A program made the position numbers and the translations under genes. Under the pieces are notes generated by a model, which was not told the DNA's origin, searched no databases, and saw only the letters and a list, made by a program, of their open reading frames with translations. This document shows, piece by piece, positions 50,887-59,445 of a stretch of 64,000 nucleotides of DNA (position 1 is the first letter of the stretch; every line of letters starts with the position of its first letter). This DNA is from CAKZYD01 sp039814715 (GTDB lineage: Bacteria; Pseudomonadota; Alphaproteobacteria; Sphingomonadales; CAKZYD01). The stretch spans positions 1 through 64,000 of the forward strand of contig JBCCAR010000012.1 of assembly GCA_039814715.1 (NCBI GenBank). Direction: 5' to 3'.

Positions 50887-52716
50887 ATGCCCCGCGCCCA
50901 TTCCGCGCCTGATCCTGATGCCAAGCCACATAAGCCTGCGCTTGAAACCATTGGCCGGTTCTTGCCCTATTTATGGGGCCGGGACATGCCGGACCTAAAA
51001 TGGCGCATCATCCTTGCTGTCTTGATCATGCTGATGGCGAAAGGCCTCACGCTTATTGTGCCGTTCTTCTACCGTGACGCAATTGACGAACTCAGCGATG
51101 CCGCTGATCCTGCCCTCTTGGCAGGGGTTGGATTGATTGGTGCTTATGGCTTGGCCCGGTTTGCCGCCACAGCCTTTAACTATTTGCGCGACGCTGTTTA
51201 TGTGCGTGTGGGCCAGCGGGCGGTTAGGGCCATTGGACTTGAAGTCTTTAAGCACCTTCACCGCTTGTCTTTGCGCTTTCACTTAGAACGGCGCACAGGC
51301 GGGCTGACGCGGGCTGTAGAGCGCGGCACCAAGTCAATTGATACTATGCTCTATTTCTTAGTGTTCAACATTTTGCCCACCTTCATTGAGCTAGGCGCGG
51401 TTGGTATCATTTTCGGTGTCGAATTTGGCTGGGAGCTCGTCCTTATGACCGTGGCCTGCGTCCTGGGCTATGTGGGCTATACCGCCTGGGTCACCGAGTG
51501 GCGCACCAAACTGCGCAGGGAAATGGTCGATCAAGATACCAAGGCGAATTCACGCGCAATCGATAGCCTGCTCAACTATGAAACGGTCAAATATTTCGGC
51601 AACGAGACGCATGAGATTACTCAGTATAACAACGCGCTGAAACGCTATGAGGACGCTGCATCAAAATCTGATGCGTCTTTGGCTCTGCTGAATATTGGCC
51701 AAGGCCTTTTGACGTCTTTGTGTCTCGCTGGCTGTATGGCCCTCATAGCCTGGCGCATGATCACGCAAGGCTATTCCGTTGGCGACGTCGTGCTTGTCAA
51801 CACCATGTTGATCCAGATGTTCCAACCGCTCAATTTGCTGGGCTGGGTCTACCGTGAGATTAAGCAAGGCTTGGTTGACATGGACTTCATGTTTGGACTG
51901 CTTGATCAAAAACCCGAGGTTTCCGACAAACCCGGCGCTCCATCCTTAGGGGTTACCGACGGCAGCGTTACATTTGACCATGTCCGGTTTTGCTATGAGA
52001 AAAACCGCATCATCTTAAGGGATCTCAGCTTTGAAATCCCTGGCGGCAAGACGCTTGCCGTCGTGGGCCATTCTGGTGCAGGTAAATCCACGCTTAGTCG
52101 CATCCTTTTCAGGTTTTACGATATTACAAGCGGCGCAGTCACAATCGACGGCCAAGATGTGCGCGACGTCACGCAAGAGAGCCTGCGCCGCAATATCGGT
52201 ATCGTGCCGCAAGATACTGTCTTGTTTAACGATACGATTGCCTACAACATCGGCTATGGCCGCCCCGGCGCAGGCATGGACGACATCAAAAAGGCAGCCG
52301 AACAGGCGCAAATCCATAGCTTCGTTGAAAGCCTTCCTGATGGCTATGACTCCATCGTTGGGGAGCGCGGGTTAAAGCTTTCTGGGGGAGAAAAGCAGCG
52401 CGTCGCCATTGCGCGAACGATCTTAAAAAATCCGCCGCTGCTCATCCTTGATGAAGCCACCTCCGCTCTCGACACCCGCACAGAGCGCGATATTCAAGCA
52501 TCGCTGAACATGGTGGCACAAAGCCGGACCACCCTGATTATCGCCCATCGGCTATCGACAGTGGTGGACGCTGACAAAATCATTGTGTTGAGCCACGGCG
52601 ACATTTTAGAAGAAGGCAGACACCAAGATTTGCTGTCGCTAGGCGGTGTTTATGCTGACATGTGGCAACAACAGCAAAATGCAGCAGCCGGCATCGAAAC
52701 CGAAGCTGCGGAGTAA
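50887..52716 (+). CDS. Atm1/HMT1-type ABC transporter (permease-ATPase fusion)
   Basis: The 609-aa half-transporter has six membrane helices in residues 25-320 and an ATPase domain with Walker A VVGHSGAGKSTLS, signature LSGGEKQRVAIA, Walker B LLILDEATSALD and His-loop IAHRLSTV. The NSRAIDSLLNYETVKYFGNE stretch is the ATM1/ABCB7 family mark; these export glutathione-linked metal or sulfur compounds. The start is ATG 50887. It ends 3 bases before the stop of the convergent dipeptidase gene. Confidence 0.93.
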   Translation: MPRAHSAPDPDAKPHKPALETIGRFLPYLWGRDMPDLKWRIILAVLIMLMAKGLTLIVPFFYRDAIDELSDAADPALLAGVGLIGAYGLARFAATAFNYLRDAVYVRVGQRAVRAIGLEVFKHLHRLSLRFHLERRTGGLTRAVERGTKSIDTMLYFLVFNILPTFIELGAVGIIFGVEFGWELVLMTVACVLGYVGYTAWVTEWRTKLRREMVDQDTKANSRAIDSLLNYETVKYFGNETHEITQYNNALKRYEDAASKSDASLALLNIGQGLLTSLCLAGCMALIAWRMITQGYSVGDVVLVNTMLIQMFQPLNLLGWVYREIKQGLVDMDFMFGLLDQKPEVSDKPGAPSLGVTDGSVTFDHVRFCYEKNRIILRDLSFEIPGGKTLAVVGHSGAGKSTLSRILFRFYDITSGAVTIDGQDVRDVTQESLRRNIGIVPQDTVLFNDTIAYNIGYGRPGAGMDDIKKAAEQAQIHSFVESLPDGYDSIVGERGLKLSGGEKQRVAIARTILKNPPLLILDEATSALDTRTERDIQASLNMVAQSRTTLIIAHRLSTVVDADKIIVLSHGDILEEGRHQDLLSLGGVYADMWQQQQNAAAGIETEAAE

Positions 52717-52719
52717 GGA

Positions 52720-53889
52720 TTAAAGCTTAGGCAGAACCGTCCGAAACACGCGAACGACGTTACCGAACATGACCGCTTCGACTTCCTCGCTTGAAAAACC
52801 TTCAGCCAATAACGCTTGAACCAAGGCATCAAACTCGGCGATCGTAAACGCGCTTTTAACAGCGCCATCAAAGTCGCTACCGATGGCAACATGTTGCGCG
52901 CCGACAAGCTTTCGCACATGAGCCATAGCGCGGGCCAAATCGGCCGGTGTTTCCCCGCACGCCGCCGCGTCCCAAGCGCCAAGACCAATCAAACCGCCTG
53001 TCGCAGCGATGGCGCGAATTTCTTCGTCCGTTAAATTGCGATTGGTGTCGCAGGTCCCTTTCACGCCGCCATGACTGAAAATGAGTGGTGCGCTGCTGAT
53101 ATCTAGGACATCAGCGATGGCCTTGTGACTGGCGTGGGCCACGTCGATCATCATACCTAGCGACTGCGCCCGCAGGACCACATCGCGGCCGAGGGGGGTC
53201 AGACCGTATTTTTGAAGGCCGTGCACCGAGCCTGCAACTTCATTGTCGAAGAAGTGTGCCAGACCCAGCATGCGGAAGCCTGCGCCAAACAAAACGTCCA
53301 CGTTGCCAAGCTCACCTTCGAGTGCGTGGGCACCTTCCAGCCCCATAAAGCCCGCTGTCACGCTCTCCCCTTTTGCCTGGCGCTGCAAAACGCGCTCTAA
53401 ATCCATCTGGCTGCGCGCAAAGACCAGCTGGCCGCCAGAGCCATTGGCAAAACGGCTGAGTTTTTCGGCCTGATACAGCGCGCGTTCTCTTAAAGAAAAC
53501 CAGGTGCGAGGTGGCCAGCGCTGCGCCATGGCTAATAAAGTGATATTGTCACTCGCATCGCTGTTGGCTTCATAATTCTGCCCCTTGGGCGATTTGGTGA
53601 CAGCGCCGAATACTTGTATCGCCATCTTACCGCCTATCGCACGAGGCACATCCACATGGCCGCGGGTATTGCGCTTCAGCAAATCTCGTTTCCAAAGCAG
53701 TGTGTCCACGTGCATGTCAGCAATACCTGGCAGAGCATCATAGAGGGCTTTCGCTTCTGCATTCACAGTGTAGAGGGCATGCGGCCGCGGCGTGTTGAAC
53801 TGATCATCGACATAGGCCGGCGCAAGCCAAGTAAACAGCGTAAGCGCTACGATGATGCAAACACTCAGACCAAGAAGAACACGCTTCAT
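52720..53889 (-). CDS. membrane dipeptidase, peptidase family M19
   Basis: The 389-aa zinc enzyme begins with an uncleaved anchor or signal segment (LLGLSVCIIVALTLFTWLAPAYV). The M19 metal motifs follow: DMHVDTLLWKRDLL, LEGAHAL, DVAHASHKAIADV, SHGGVKGTCDTNRNLTDEEI and GSDFDGAV. It hydrolyses dipeptides, probably in the periplasm. The ATG is 3 bases after the DUF389 stop, so the two genes are co-transcribed and probably coupled. Confidence 0.92.
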   Translation of the reverse strand: MKRVLLGLSVCIIVALTLFTWLAPAYVDDQFNTPRPHALYTVNAEAKALYDALPGIADMHVDTLLWKRDLLKRNTRGHVDVPRAIGGKMAIQVFGAVTKSPKGQNYEANSDASDNITLLAMAQRWPPRTWFSLRERALYQAEKLSRFANGSGGQLVFARSQMDLERVLQRQAKGESVTAGFMGLEGAHALEGELGNVDVLFGAGFRMLGLAHFFDNEVAGSVHGLQKYGLTPLGRDVVLRAQSLGMMIDVAHASHKAIADVLDISSAPLIFSHGGVKGTCDTNRNLTDEEIRAIAATGGLIGLGAWDAAACGETPADLARAMAHVRKLVGAQHVAIGSDFDGAVKSAFTIAEFDALVQALLAEGFSSEEVEAVMFGNVVRVFRTVLPKL

Positions 53890-53892
53890 CGC

Positions 53893-54915
53893 TCAAATGC
53901 CCTGAATACGCGGCATGATGAAGACGACGAAAATGGCCAGCAACATCGCCCAAATGCCAATCGTAAACCATCCAGAGCGCCGCGCAGTTTTTTGTTTCAG
54001 CGTGCTGCGCGGGCCAACACCGCGCGAGAGAAAAACGACTTGTGCCGACAGATTGACGCAAATGATATTAGCGACAAGAAGCATCAAAGCGCCAAAACTA
54101 GCCTGCGGCTCCCCAGCTGCGAACATCAGCCCGCAGACGGTCGCAGGCGGCAACAGCGCAACGGCAACCATGACGCCAACCAAGGTCGTCGACAGCCCTG
54201 TTAGTAGCGACAATGCGGCTGCCGCGCCCGAGGCTAAGGCGAGCACAATGCTTTCAATATTGACTGTGGTGCGGCTCACAAGCTCTTGGCTCGATAAATC
54301 CACCTCCACCACATGACCAATCCCATAGGCCAGCACGACGGCAAAAGCTGAACCAACCGCCGCAGTGATACTTGAACGGATCACCAAATCCCTGGCGCCT
54401 AAAGCAATCCCAAAAGATAGCGCCAGCTGCGGTCCAAGCAGCGGCGCGATCACCATGGCGCCGATCACAACGGCAACAGAATCCATGTTAAGTCCAAGTG
54501 CCGCAACCACTGCCGACAAAGCGGTTAAGATCAAATACGTGTTGGTCAAGCGCCCATTGGCAGCAACGTCTTCAAACACCTCCTCGCGTATAACGTTCGA
54601 CTTATTGTTTTCTTTTTTGCCGTTTTGATCTGTGGCTTTGGCCTCTTTTTTTGGCGCAGGCTCAGCGACTTTTGGCAGCGTTGCTTCGACGGGAAGGACA
54701 AACAAACGCCAGTCTTGGCTCGCTTGCAGCGTTTTTTGAACGGCATCTACAAGGCTTTGGCCGCTTTCCTGGCGTACAAGCGATAAAATGCGAATGCGCT
54801 TGTTTTTTTCATCTTCAACAACACGAATGTCAGTGGGTTTGCAGTCTTTGATTGCGGTAAGAAGCGCGTTTGCATGCTTGGCATCCGCCTCCACTTCAAT
54901 GCGCCGAAAGGCCAT
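53893..54915 (-). CDS. DUF389/TIGR00341 membrane protein
   Basis: The 340-aa protein has a soluble N-terminal region (about 130 residues, ending in a Lys/Asn-rich linker) and about six membrane helices with the DUF389 core DSVAVVIGAMVIAPLLGPQ and SLLTGLSTTLVGVMVAVALLPP. The family is widely found and of unknown transport role. It starts at ATG 54915 and is the first gene of an operon with the M19 dipeptidase. The combination suggests handling of small peptides or ions, but this is not established. Confidence 0.87.
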   Translation of the reverse strand: MAFRRIEVEADAKHANALLTAIKDCKPTDIRVVEDEKNKRIRILSLVRQESGQSLVDAVQKTLQASQDWRLFVLPVEATLPKVAEPAPKKEAKATDQNGKKENNKSNVIREEVFEDVAANGRLTNTYLILTALSAVVAALGLNMDSVAVVIGAMVIAPLLGPQLALSFGIALGARDLVIRSSITAAVGSAFAVVLAYGIGHVVEVDLSSQELVSRTTVNIESIVLALASGAAAALSLLTGLSTTLVGVMVAVALLPPATVCGLMFAAGEPQASFGALMLLVANIICVNLSAQVVFLSRGVGPRSTLKQKTARRSGWFTIGIWAMLLAIFVVFIMPRIQGI

Positions 54916-54945
54916 ATACTATTCCTGACATGTGCCGCTAACCGG

Positions 54946-55890
54946 CTAAGGCACTAACACGATTTTGCCTTTATGTCCTTCATCCAGCAACGCATGGCCC
55001 TTGGCAACATCGCTGAGCGGTAGCATGGTCATTGTATCCAGCTTTAAGGCGCCGGTTTCGATGAGAGACGCGATCTGCGCCAGCTGGCTACCCTCTGGCC
55101 TTGAGAACAGACGCACTGCAGCCGCTTTGGGACCAATTTTTTCCGCAAGCGGCGGATCGTTGAGGCCAATCAGCGTACCGGTCGAGCTAAGCAGCGCGTA
55201 ACACTGATCAAGCGTCTCTGCCCCTACGCCATCTAAAATCACGTCAAATCCATGAGGCGCATAGGCAGCAACTTGGCGCGCCCAATCACTGTCTCGGTAG
55301 CTCACGCAGTGGTCCGCCCCTTTTGCGCGCAAGGCTTCATGGTCTCCCGGGCTGGCAGTGGTGACGACAAAAGCGCCAGCAGCTTTGGCCAGTTGAATTG
55401 CGTAGTGCCCAACTGCCCCGCCCCCAGCAATGATAAGTGCGGACTGTCCGGCCGCAATCTGAGCCTTTTCAACAAGGCTCTGATAGGCGGTCAGAGCCAC
55501 CAACGCAACAGAGGCTGCTTCAGACAGGTCCAAGCTTTCAGGAGTTTGCGCTAAAAATGAAGCTGGAACAGAGCAAAACTGCGCGCAGGTCCCGTTTTGC
55601 GCAACATCGTCGAAGCGCGTATAGGCAAAGACCTTTTTGCCCAGCCAGGTCTGGTCCACTTCTGGCCCTACGGCCGCCACGATGCCAGATACATCCCATC
55701 CAGGGATGACGGGAAATGAAAGCGGGAACAGCCCATCGAGCGCGCCGCTGCGCAGTTTTGCATCAACGGGGTTCAGCCCAGCGCCAGCCACGCTGACAAG
55801 GCATTCCCCTGCCCTAGGCTCAGGCTTTTCGACATCTTTGAGCGCTAAGACGTCCGGTCCGCCATAAACGCTATATTGTGCAGCTTTCAT
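54946..55890 (-). CDS. NADPH:quinone oxidoreductase, MDR superfamily
   Basis: The 314-aa second quinone reductase of the window has KAAQYSVYGGPDVLALKDVE, AGAGLNPVDAKLRSG (GroES part) and LIIAGGGAVGHYAIQLAKAAG (Rossmann part). No structural zinc cysteines are seen. It differs from the gene at 116 in lacking the GSSGIG loop form. The start is ATG 55890 with AGGA five bases before; ATG 55896 has no space for a ribosome binding site. It is 30 bases upstream of the DUF389 start, so an operon is possible. Confidence 0.88.
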   Translation of the reverse strand: MKAAQYSVYGGPDVLALKDVEKPEPRAGECLVSVAGAGLNPVDAKLRSGALDGLFPLSFPVIPGWDVSGIVAAVGPEVDQTWLGKKVFAYTRFDDVAQNGTCAQFCSVPASFLAQTPESLDLSEAASVALVALTAYQSLVEKAQIAAGQSALIIAGGGAVGHYAIQLAKAAGAFVVTTASPGDHEALRAKGADHCVSYRDSDWARQVAAYAPHGFDVILDGVGAETLDQCYALLSSTGTLIGLNDPPLAEKIGPKAAAVRLFSRPEGSQLAQIASLIETGALKLDTMTMLPLSDVAKGHALLDEGHKGKIVLVP

Positions 55891-55948
55891 TGCCATCCTG
55901 TTGTAACGTGCTGCGCAACACTACTGCAGCGCGGCAAAGAGGCAATGA

Positions 55949-57970
55949 TTAACGCACAATCCGCAAGTTCGTTTGCGCCAGCTCGTCAAATGTATCTGCA
56001 AGCTCAGCAGACGAAATATTGAAGGCATGCTCCAGAGAAGACGCGCATTGCTGCAACAAGCTGATGTGGTTGGCTGAATTGATGTCCACAGCAATGGTAT
56101 AAAGCTCGATATCGTAGGTGCCTTTCATGGCGTTGCAAGCATCTAGAGTGAGATCATCCAAAACATCTTCATCCAATTTTTTCACGCCGTTTGAACGCCA
56201 ACAGTTGCCAATCCCGCCCGGGCGGTTTCTGCGCGTACAGCCATAGTAGCCTTCATAATCAATGGGCTCGGAGTTGTTACCATCTGTCAGCAAAATCACG
56301 ACTTTACGGCCTGCGTCAGAGGAAAATGGAAGCGGCGACTGCGCATTTGTAAGACCCCAAAAGTTGGTCCAGGAGGTGCGCGGCGATAGCGCGCGCAGCG
56401 CCCACATCAAGCCAACATCCGCGTGCGTTCCGCCGGGGACAGGATACATATGGTCAAGCTTGCGAATAACTTGGCGCCGGCTGGAAGAAAGCGGCAACAT
56501 GGCTGTGGGGCAGTTTAGGTTTGGCCCATAAATCGGCTTATGCTCATTCCACGGCAAAATGTCGTCTTCATCCTCCCACGGGCAGGCATCTTTGCCACTT
56601 GCTAAATAAGCAAATTCATTGGGATCAGACACACAGGCTTTTTTGGTCCCGTTGATCTGCTTACCATTGGTCGAACAAGCCTCATCTTCAGGCCAATAGG
56701 CATTCACCCGGCCCTCCTCGCCCCATGTGCTGCACCATGGGACATTGAGCGAAATCCACTTGCGGTCACATACGTTACGATAGGCTGTGTGCGCCAGGTT
56801 ATCGCCAGATTCAACCGACCAGTCTTCTAGAGTTTCATCGACATCACGGCCATAGGCGGGCCTGTCTAAGCTCGCCTGCGTTCCGCCATTGTTATCGTCA
56901 TCATTGTTGTTGTTATTATTATTATTATTATTATTATTGTTGTTATTATTGCCGCCGCCATGACTGTGCGGGCGAATCTCCCTGCGACAGTTGGTTTTTT
57001 CAACATACCCAGCAGTATCGTCGCGGAAATCCAAATAATTCACGGGCCAGCGCATGGGCGATGGCGGGGCATCCGTCAATGTATCGCGAATGTCACCATT
57101 GTTCTTAACGCGCCGCTCGTTATTGGCAGCGCGAATGCACCCGCGCCATTCAACTGGCTGGAAAACGCTGTTTACTTGCGCGTTGCTAAAAAACGGCTGT
57201 CCAGTCGTTGGATGCGTGACGTAGGTCAGGCGGCTATTCATTGGCGCAATAGGAGAAAGCCTGCTGCCGGCGGCCTGCAACTTGGTCATCGACACGCTGG
57301 TCGAGCTCGGCGGCGCGAGTGGCTCAGATTTGATATTCACCGTTGTTGACCAGGGGACCACGGCAATCTTCAGCAGCGTGGGGTCAGCATTCTGGTTGAA
57401 CATTTGGGCAGTGAAATCCTTAGCGGCCTCGCGCATCAGCACAAATCGATCTTGGGAGAACATGGAGCTGGTATTGTCGAGGGCGAGGACAACCTCAGTA
57501 ATGCGCGCTTCACCAGCCGTAACAGTCGCTTTGACCTTTACGTTAAAATTTTCATAGCCAAGAAAGCGAGCAAACGCGGTTTTCATGTCTGCTGTTGCGG
57601 AGTACTCAAGCAGGTTATCACCAACAATTTGCATGTCGATGGTTGGATTTCCGCCGGAATTGACAATCTCCGGAATGTTTGCCTTCATATATTTATATGC
57701 AACGTCTTTGGCTGCGGCTATCCGCGCTGCTTCGCTTTCATGCGCGCGCGAAAAATAGGTTTGCGCGCCCGCGAGTGAACCAGAATCGAGCGCGCCTTGT
57801 AGCTTAGAGCGGTGCATATACATACTGGTTACATCGATCCCAATGCCGATCGCCGTTAGCATTGGAATAATCGAAAAAGCAAAAAACACGCTCACATTAC
57901 CGCGCGTATTGCCCTTAAGGCGCCCTAAAAACCCAGCAAGGTGTTTTGCTGCCGCTAAAATGGCTGACAT
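55949..57970 (-). CDS. TadG-like pilus/secreted protein with vWA domain and poly-Asn tract
   Basis: The 673-aa protein has an N-terminal TadE/TadG membrane segment (VSVFFAFSIIPMLTAIGIGID, then SKLQGALDSGSLAGAQ) and a vWA domain with VVLALDNTSSMF, a DxTxS metal site, continued at the C-terminus (VVILLTDGNNSEP). Between them, residues about 340-355 are 16 consecutive Asn followed by Asp-rich spacer, encoded by AAT/AAC triplets (56903-56950). TadG proteins are thought to anchor Flp pili in the envelope. The ATG 57970 has GGAG seven bases before. No other tad genes are in the window. Confidence 0.86.
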   Translation of the reverse strand: MSAILAAAKHLAGFLGRLKGNTRGNVSVFFAFSIIPMLTAIGIGIDVTSMYMHRSKLQGALDSGSLAGAQTYFSRAHESEAARIAAAKDVAYKYMKANIPEIVNSGGNPTIDMQIVGDNLLEYSATADMKTAFARFLGYENFNVKVKATVTAGEARITEVVLALDNTSSMFSQDRFVLMREAAKDFTAQMFNQNADPTLLKIAVVPWSTTVNIKSEPLAPPSSTSVSMTKLQAAGSRLSPIAPMNSRLTYVTHPTTGQPFFSNAQVNSVFQPVEWRGCIRAANNERRVKNNGDIRDTLTDAPPSPMRWPVNYLDFRDDTAGYVEKTNCRREIRPHSHGGGNNNNNNNNNNNNNNNNDDDNNGGTQASLDRPAYGRDVDETLEDWSVESGDNLAHTAYRNVCDRKWISLNVPWCSTWGEEGRVNAYWPEDEACSTNGKQINGTKKACVSDPNEFAYLASGKDACPWEDEDDILPWNEHKPIYGPNLNCPTAMLPLSSSRRQVIRKLDHMYPVPGGTHADVGLMWALRALSPRTSWTNFWGLTNAQSPLPFSSDAGRKVVILLTDGNNSEPIDYEGYYGCTRRNRPGGIGNCWRSNGVKKLDEDVLDDLTLDACNAMKGTYDIELYTIAVDINSANHISLLQQCASSLEHAFNISSAELADTFDELAQTNLRIVR
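56903..56950 (-). repeat. 16-unit AAT/AAC trinucleotide repeat in tadG-like gene
   Basis: Forty-eight bases encode 16 Asn; the plus strand shows ATT and GTT triplets, including a run of eight ATT units. Being a triplet repeat, length changes keep frame and alter only the linker. Slippage is probable in a pure ATT run of this length, but cannot be shown from one sequence. Confidence 0.95.
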
Positions 57971-58101
57971 ATCAGTCTCCGTCGTCTTTCTGGCGTTAAC
58001 TACGTCCTAAGACTAGCCAAACGCCGCCGCGATCGGAGCATCCCGGTAAGACGTTAAAAAACCTGTAAAATCTTAAGAAAATTGGTTGTGTGGATCGCCG
58101 A
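57971..58101. other. tadG promoter region
   Basis: The gap between the GTPase stop (58102) and tadG-like start (57970). TTAA-CTACGTC-CTAA (57994-58008) is a one-mismatch CtrA-like site, plausible for a pilus gene but weak. Nothing else is seen. Confidence 0.25.
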
Positions 58102-59445
58102 TTAAGAAGCGCCGCCGATCGCAGCCTTCCGGCCAGAGATCAAAACGCGTAAGTCGTCCACCAACGCAGCGCTGCTTTGACCCTTTAGCGCTTTGCGCGC
58201 GGCGGGCAAAAGTGGCTCGGCCAGGTCTTTGGCTGACGTCAGCGCAATTTTGCTCTGGGCACCGTGGCCACGCGCACTCAGCGCCTGCAGGAGCGCGATC
58301 TGCCGCGCCAAGATGAGGGCAAGTGTCTGTTCGCTCAGTTTTAGAGACGCCCGGCCAGCCAGACGATCTTGAATATCGCGCCCATAGCGCCGAAAAGCAT
58401 CGAGGCCAGTGCCGACAATGGCGCCCGTTGCAGCGGCAGCGCCAAGCGTTAAGCCACCCACCAGCAAATCAATCCCCAGGCCAACGGCTGCGCCCGTTGC
58501 TGCAGCAGCGGTCGTATTCAGTCCAAAGTCCGCCAGAGTTTGTGCGTCAAAGGGATCAACCTCCCAAAGGCCAGCCTCCATCTCTAGCGCTTCAAGGTCC
58601 AGCAAAGCTTGATCAAACCCGAATGTTTTCAGCAGCTTATTTTTGCACTTGGCTTCAGCTTGATGGGCACTCTTTTTTAAGGCGTCGGCCTTCATATCTC
58701 GGCCAAGCGTATCATCTAAATCCACTTTTTCTTCCAGCCCGCCCAGCTTAGCGGCCAGCTGGCTTATCGATACGGCCCCGGCACGCACCTGGCTTAGCCG
58801 CGCCGCGCGAATATCGCTGAGGCGTTGATTGATGACGGGGGAAAAAGCATCCAACAGCGTGCGGGCTTTTTCATAAAGAGAAAGCTCACCTGCCTCGCTA
58901 TAGACAAACGTGTCAAAAGGCGCGATCGCATGAATATTGGTACGCGCTAACGTTTCGCGCCAACTCTCCTCGCCTGCCCGGCTTTGGGCGACAAAATTCA
59001 ACACAGCAAGAATAGGCCGGCCGCAGCGCATCAAAATTTCAAGTTCATCGCGGTGCTTGGCGCGCACATTATCGCGCACATCAATGACATATAGCAGAAG
59101 ATCACTACCAACCACTTGCCGCAGCGCTTTGCCTTCCTGGGCGAAGGTGGTTTGTGCGGGGGTCTGCCTTGCAAGCGCTGCAATCGCTTCAATCCAGTCG
59201 ATGCCGGTGTCTATTTGCGCCTTTAGATGGGCGAGAACGCCAGACGAATCTTCCAGTCCCGGCGTATCGAAAAACACCAGTTCATGACCTCCAGCCGATA
59301 AACGCGCTGCTTCGACGCGCCGCGTTGTGCCAGGGCTTGAAGCGACATCACCGAAACTGCCGTCACGCGCGAGCGTCCGCATCAGGCTGGTTTTGCCAAC
59401 GTTGGTATGGCCAACAACAGCAATTTTAAGCGTTTGGCTGTCCAT
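58102..59445 (-). CDS. GTPase with DUF3482 domain
   Basis: The 447-aa protein has a TrmE-Era-type GTPase at residues 1-190: GHTNVGKTSLMRTL (G1), PGTTRRVEA (G2), FFDTPGLEDSSG (G3) and AVLNFVAQS (weak NKxD, reading LNFV). DUF3482 follows with a Gly/Ala-rich hydrophobic stretch (AAAATGAAVGLGIDLLVGGLTLG) that may insert into membrane. Its start codon overlaps the DUF2868 stop by one base (TAATG), so the two proteins are made together. The family is undescribed functionally. G4 seems degenerate, which may affect nucleotide specificity. Confidence 0.85.
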   Translation of the reverse strand: MDSQTLKIAVVGHTNVGKTSLMRTLARDGSFGDVASSPGTTRRVEAARLSAGGHELVFFDTPGLEDSSGVLAHLKAQIDTGIDWIEAIAALARQTPAQTTFAQEGKALRQVVGSDLLLYVIDVRDNVRAKHRDELEILMRCGRPILAVLNFVAQSRAGEESWRETLARTNIHAIAPFDTFVYSEAGELSLYEKARTLLDAFSPVINQRLSDIRAARLSQVRAGAVSISQLAAKLGGLEEKVDLDDTLGRDMKADALKKSAHQAEAKCKNKLLKTFGFDQALLDLEALEMEAGLWEVDPFDAQTLADFGLNTTAAAATGAAVGLGIDLLVGGLTLGAAAATGAIVGTGLDAFRRYGRDIQDRLAGRASLKLSEQTLALILARQIALLQALSARGHGAQSKIALTSAKDLAEPLLPAARKALKGQSSAALVDDLRVLISGRKAAIGGAS

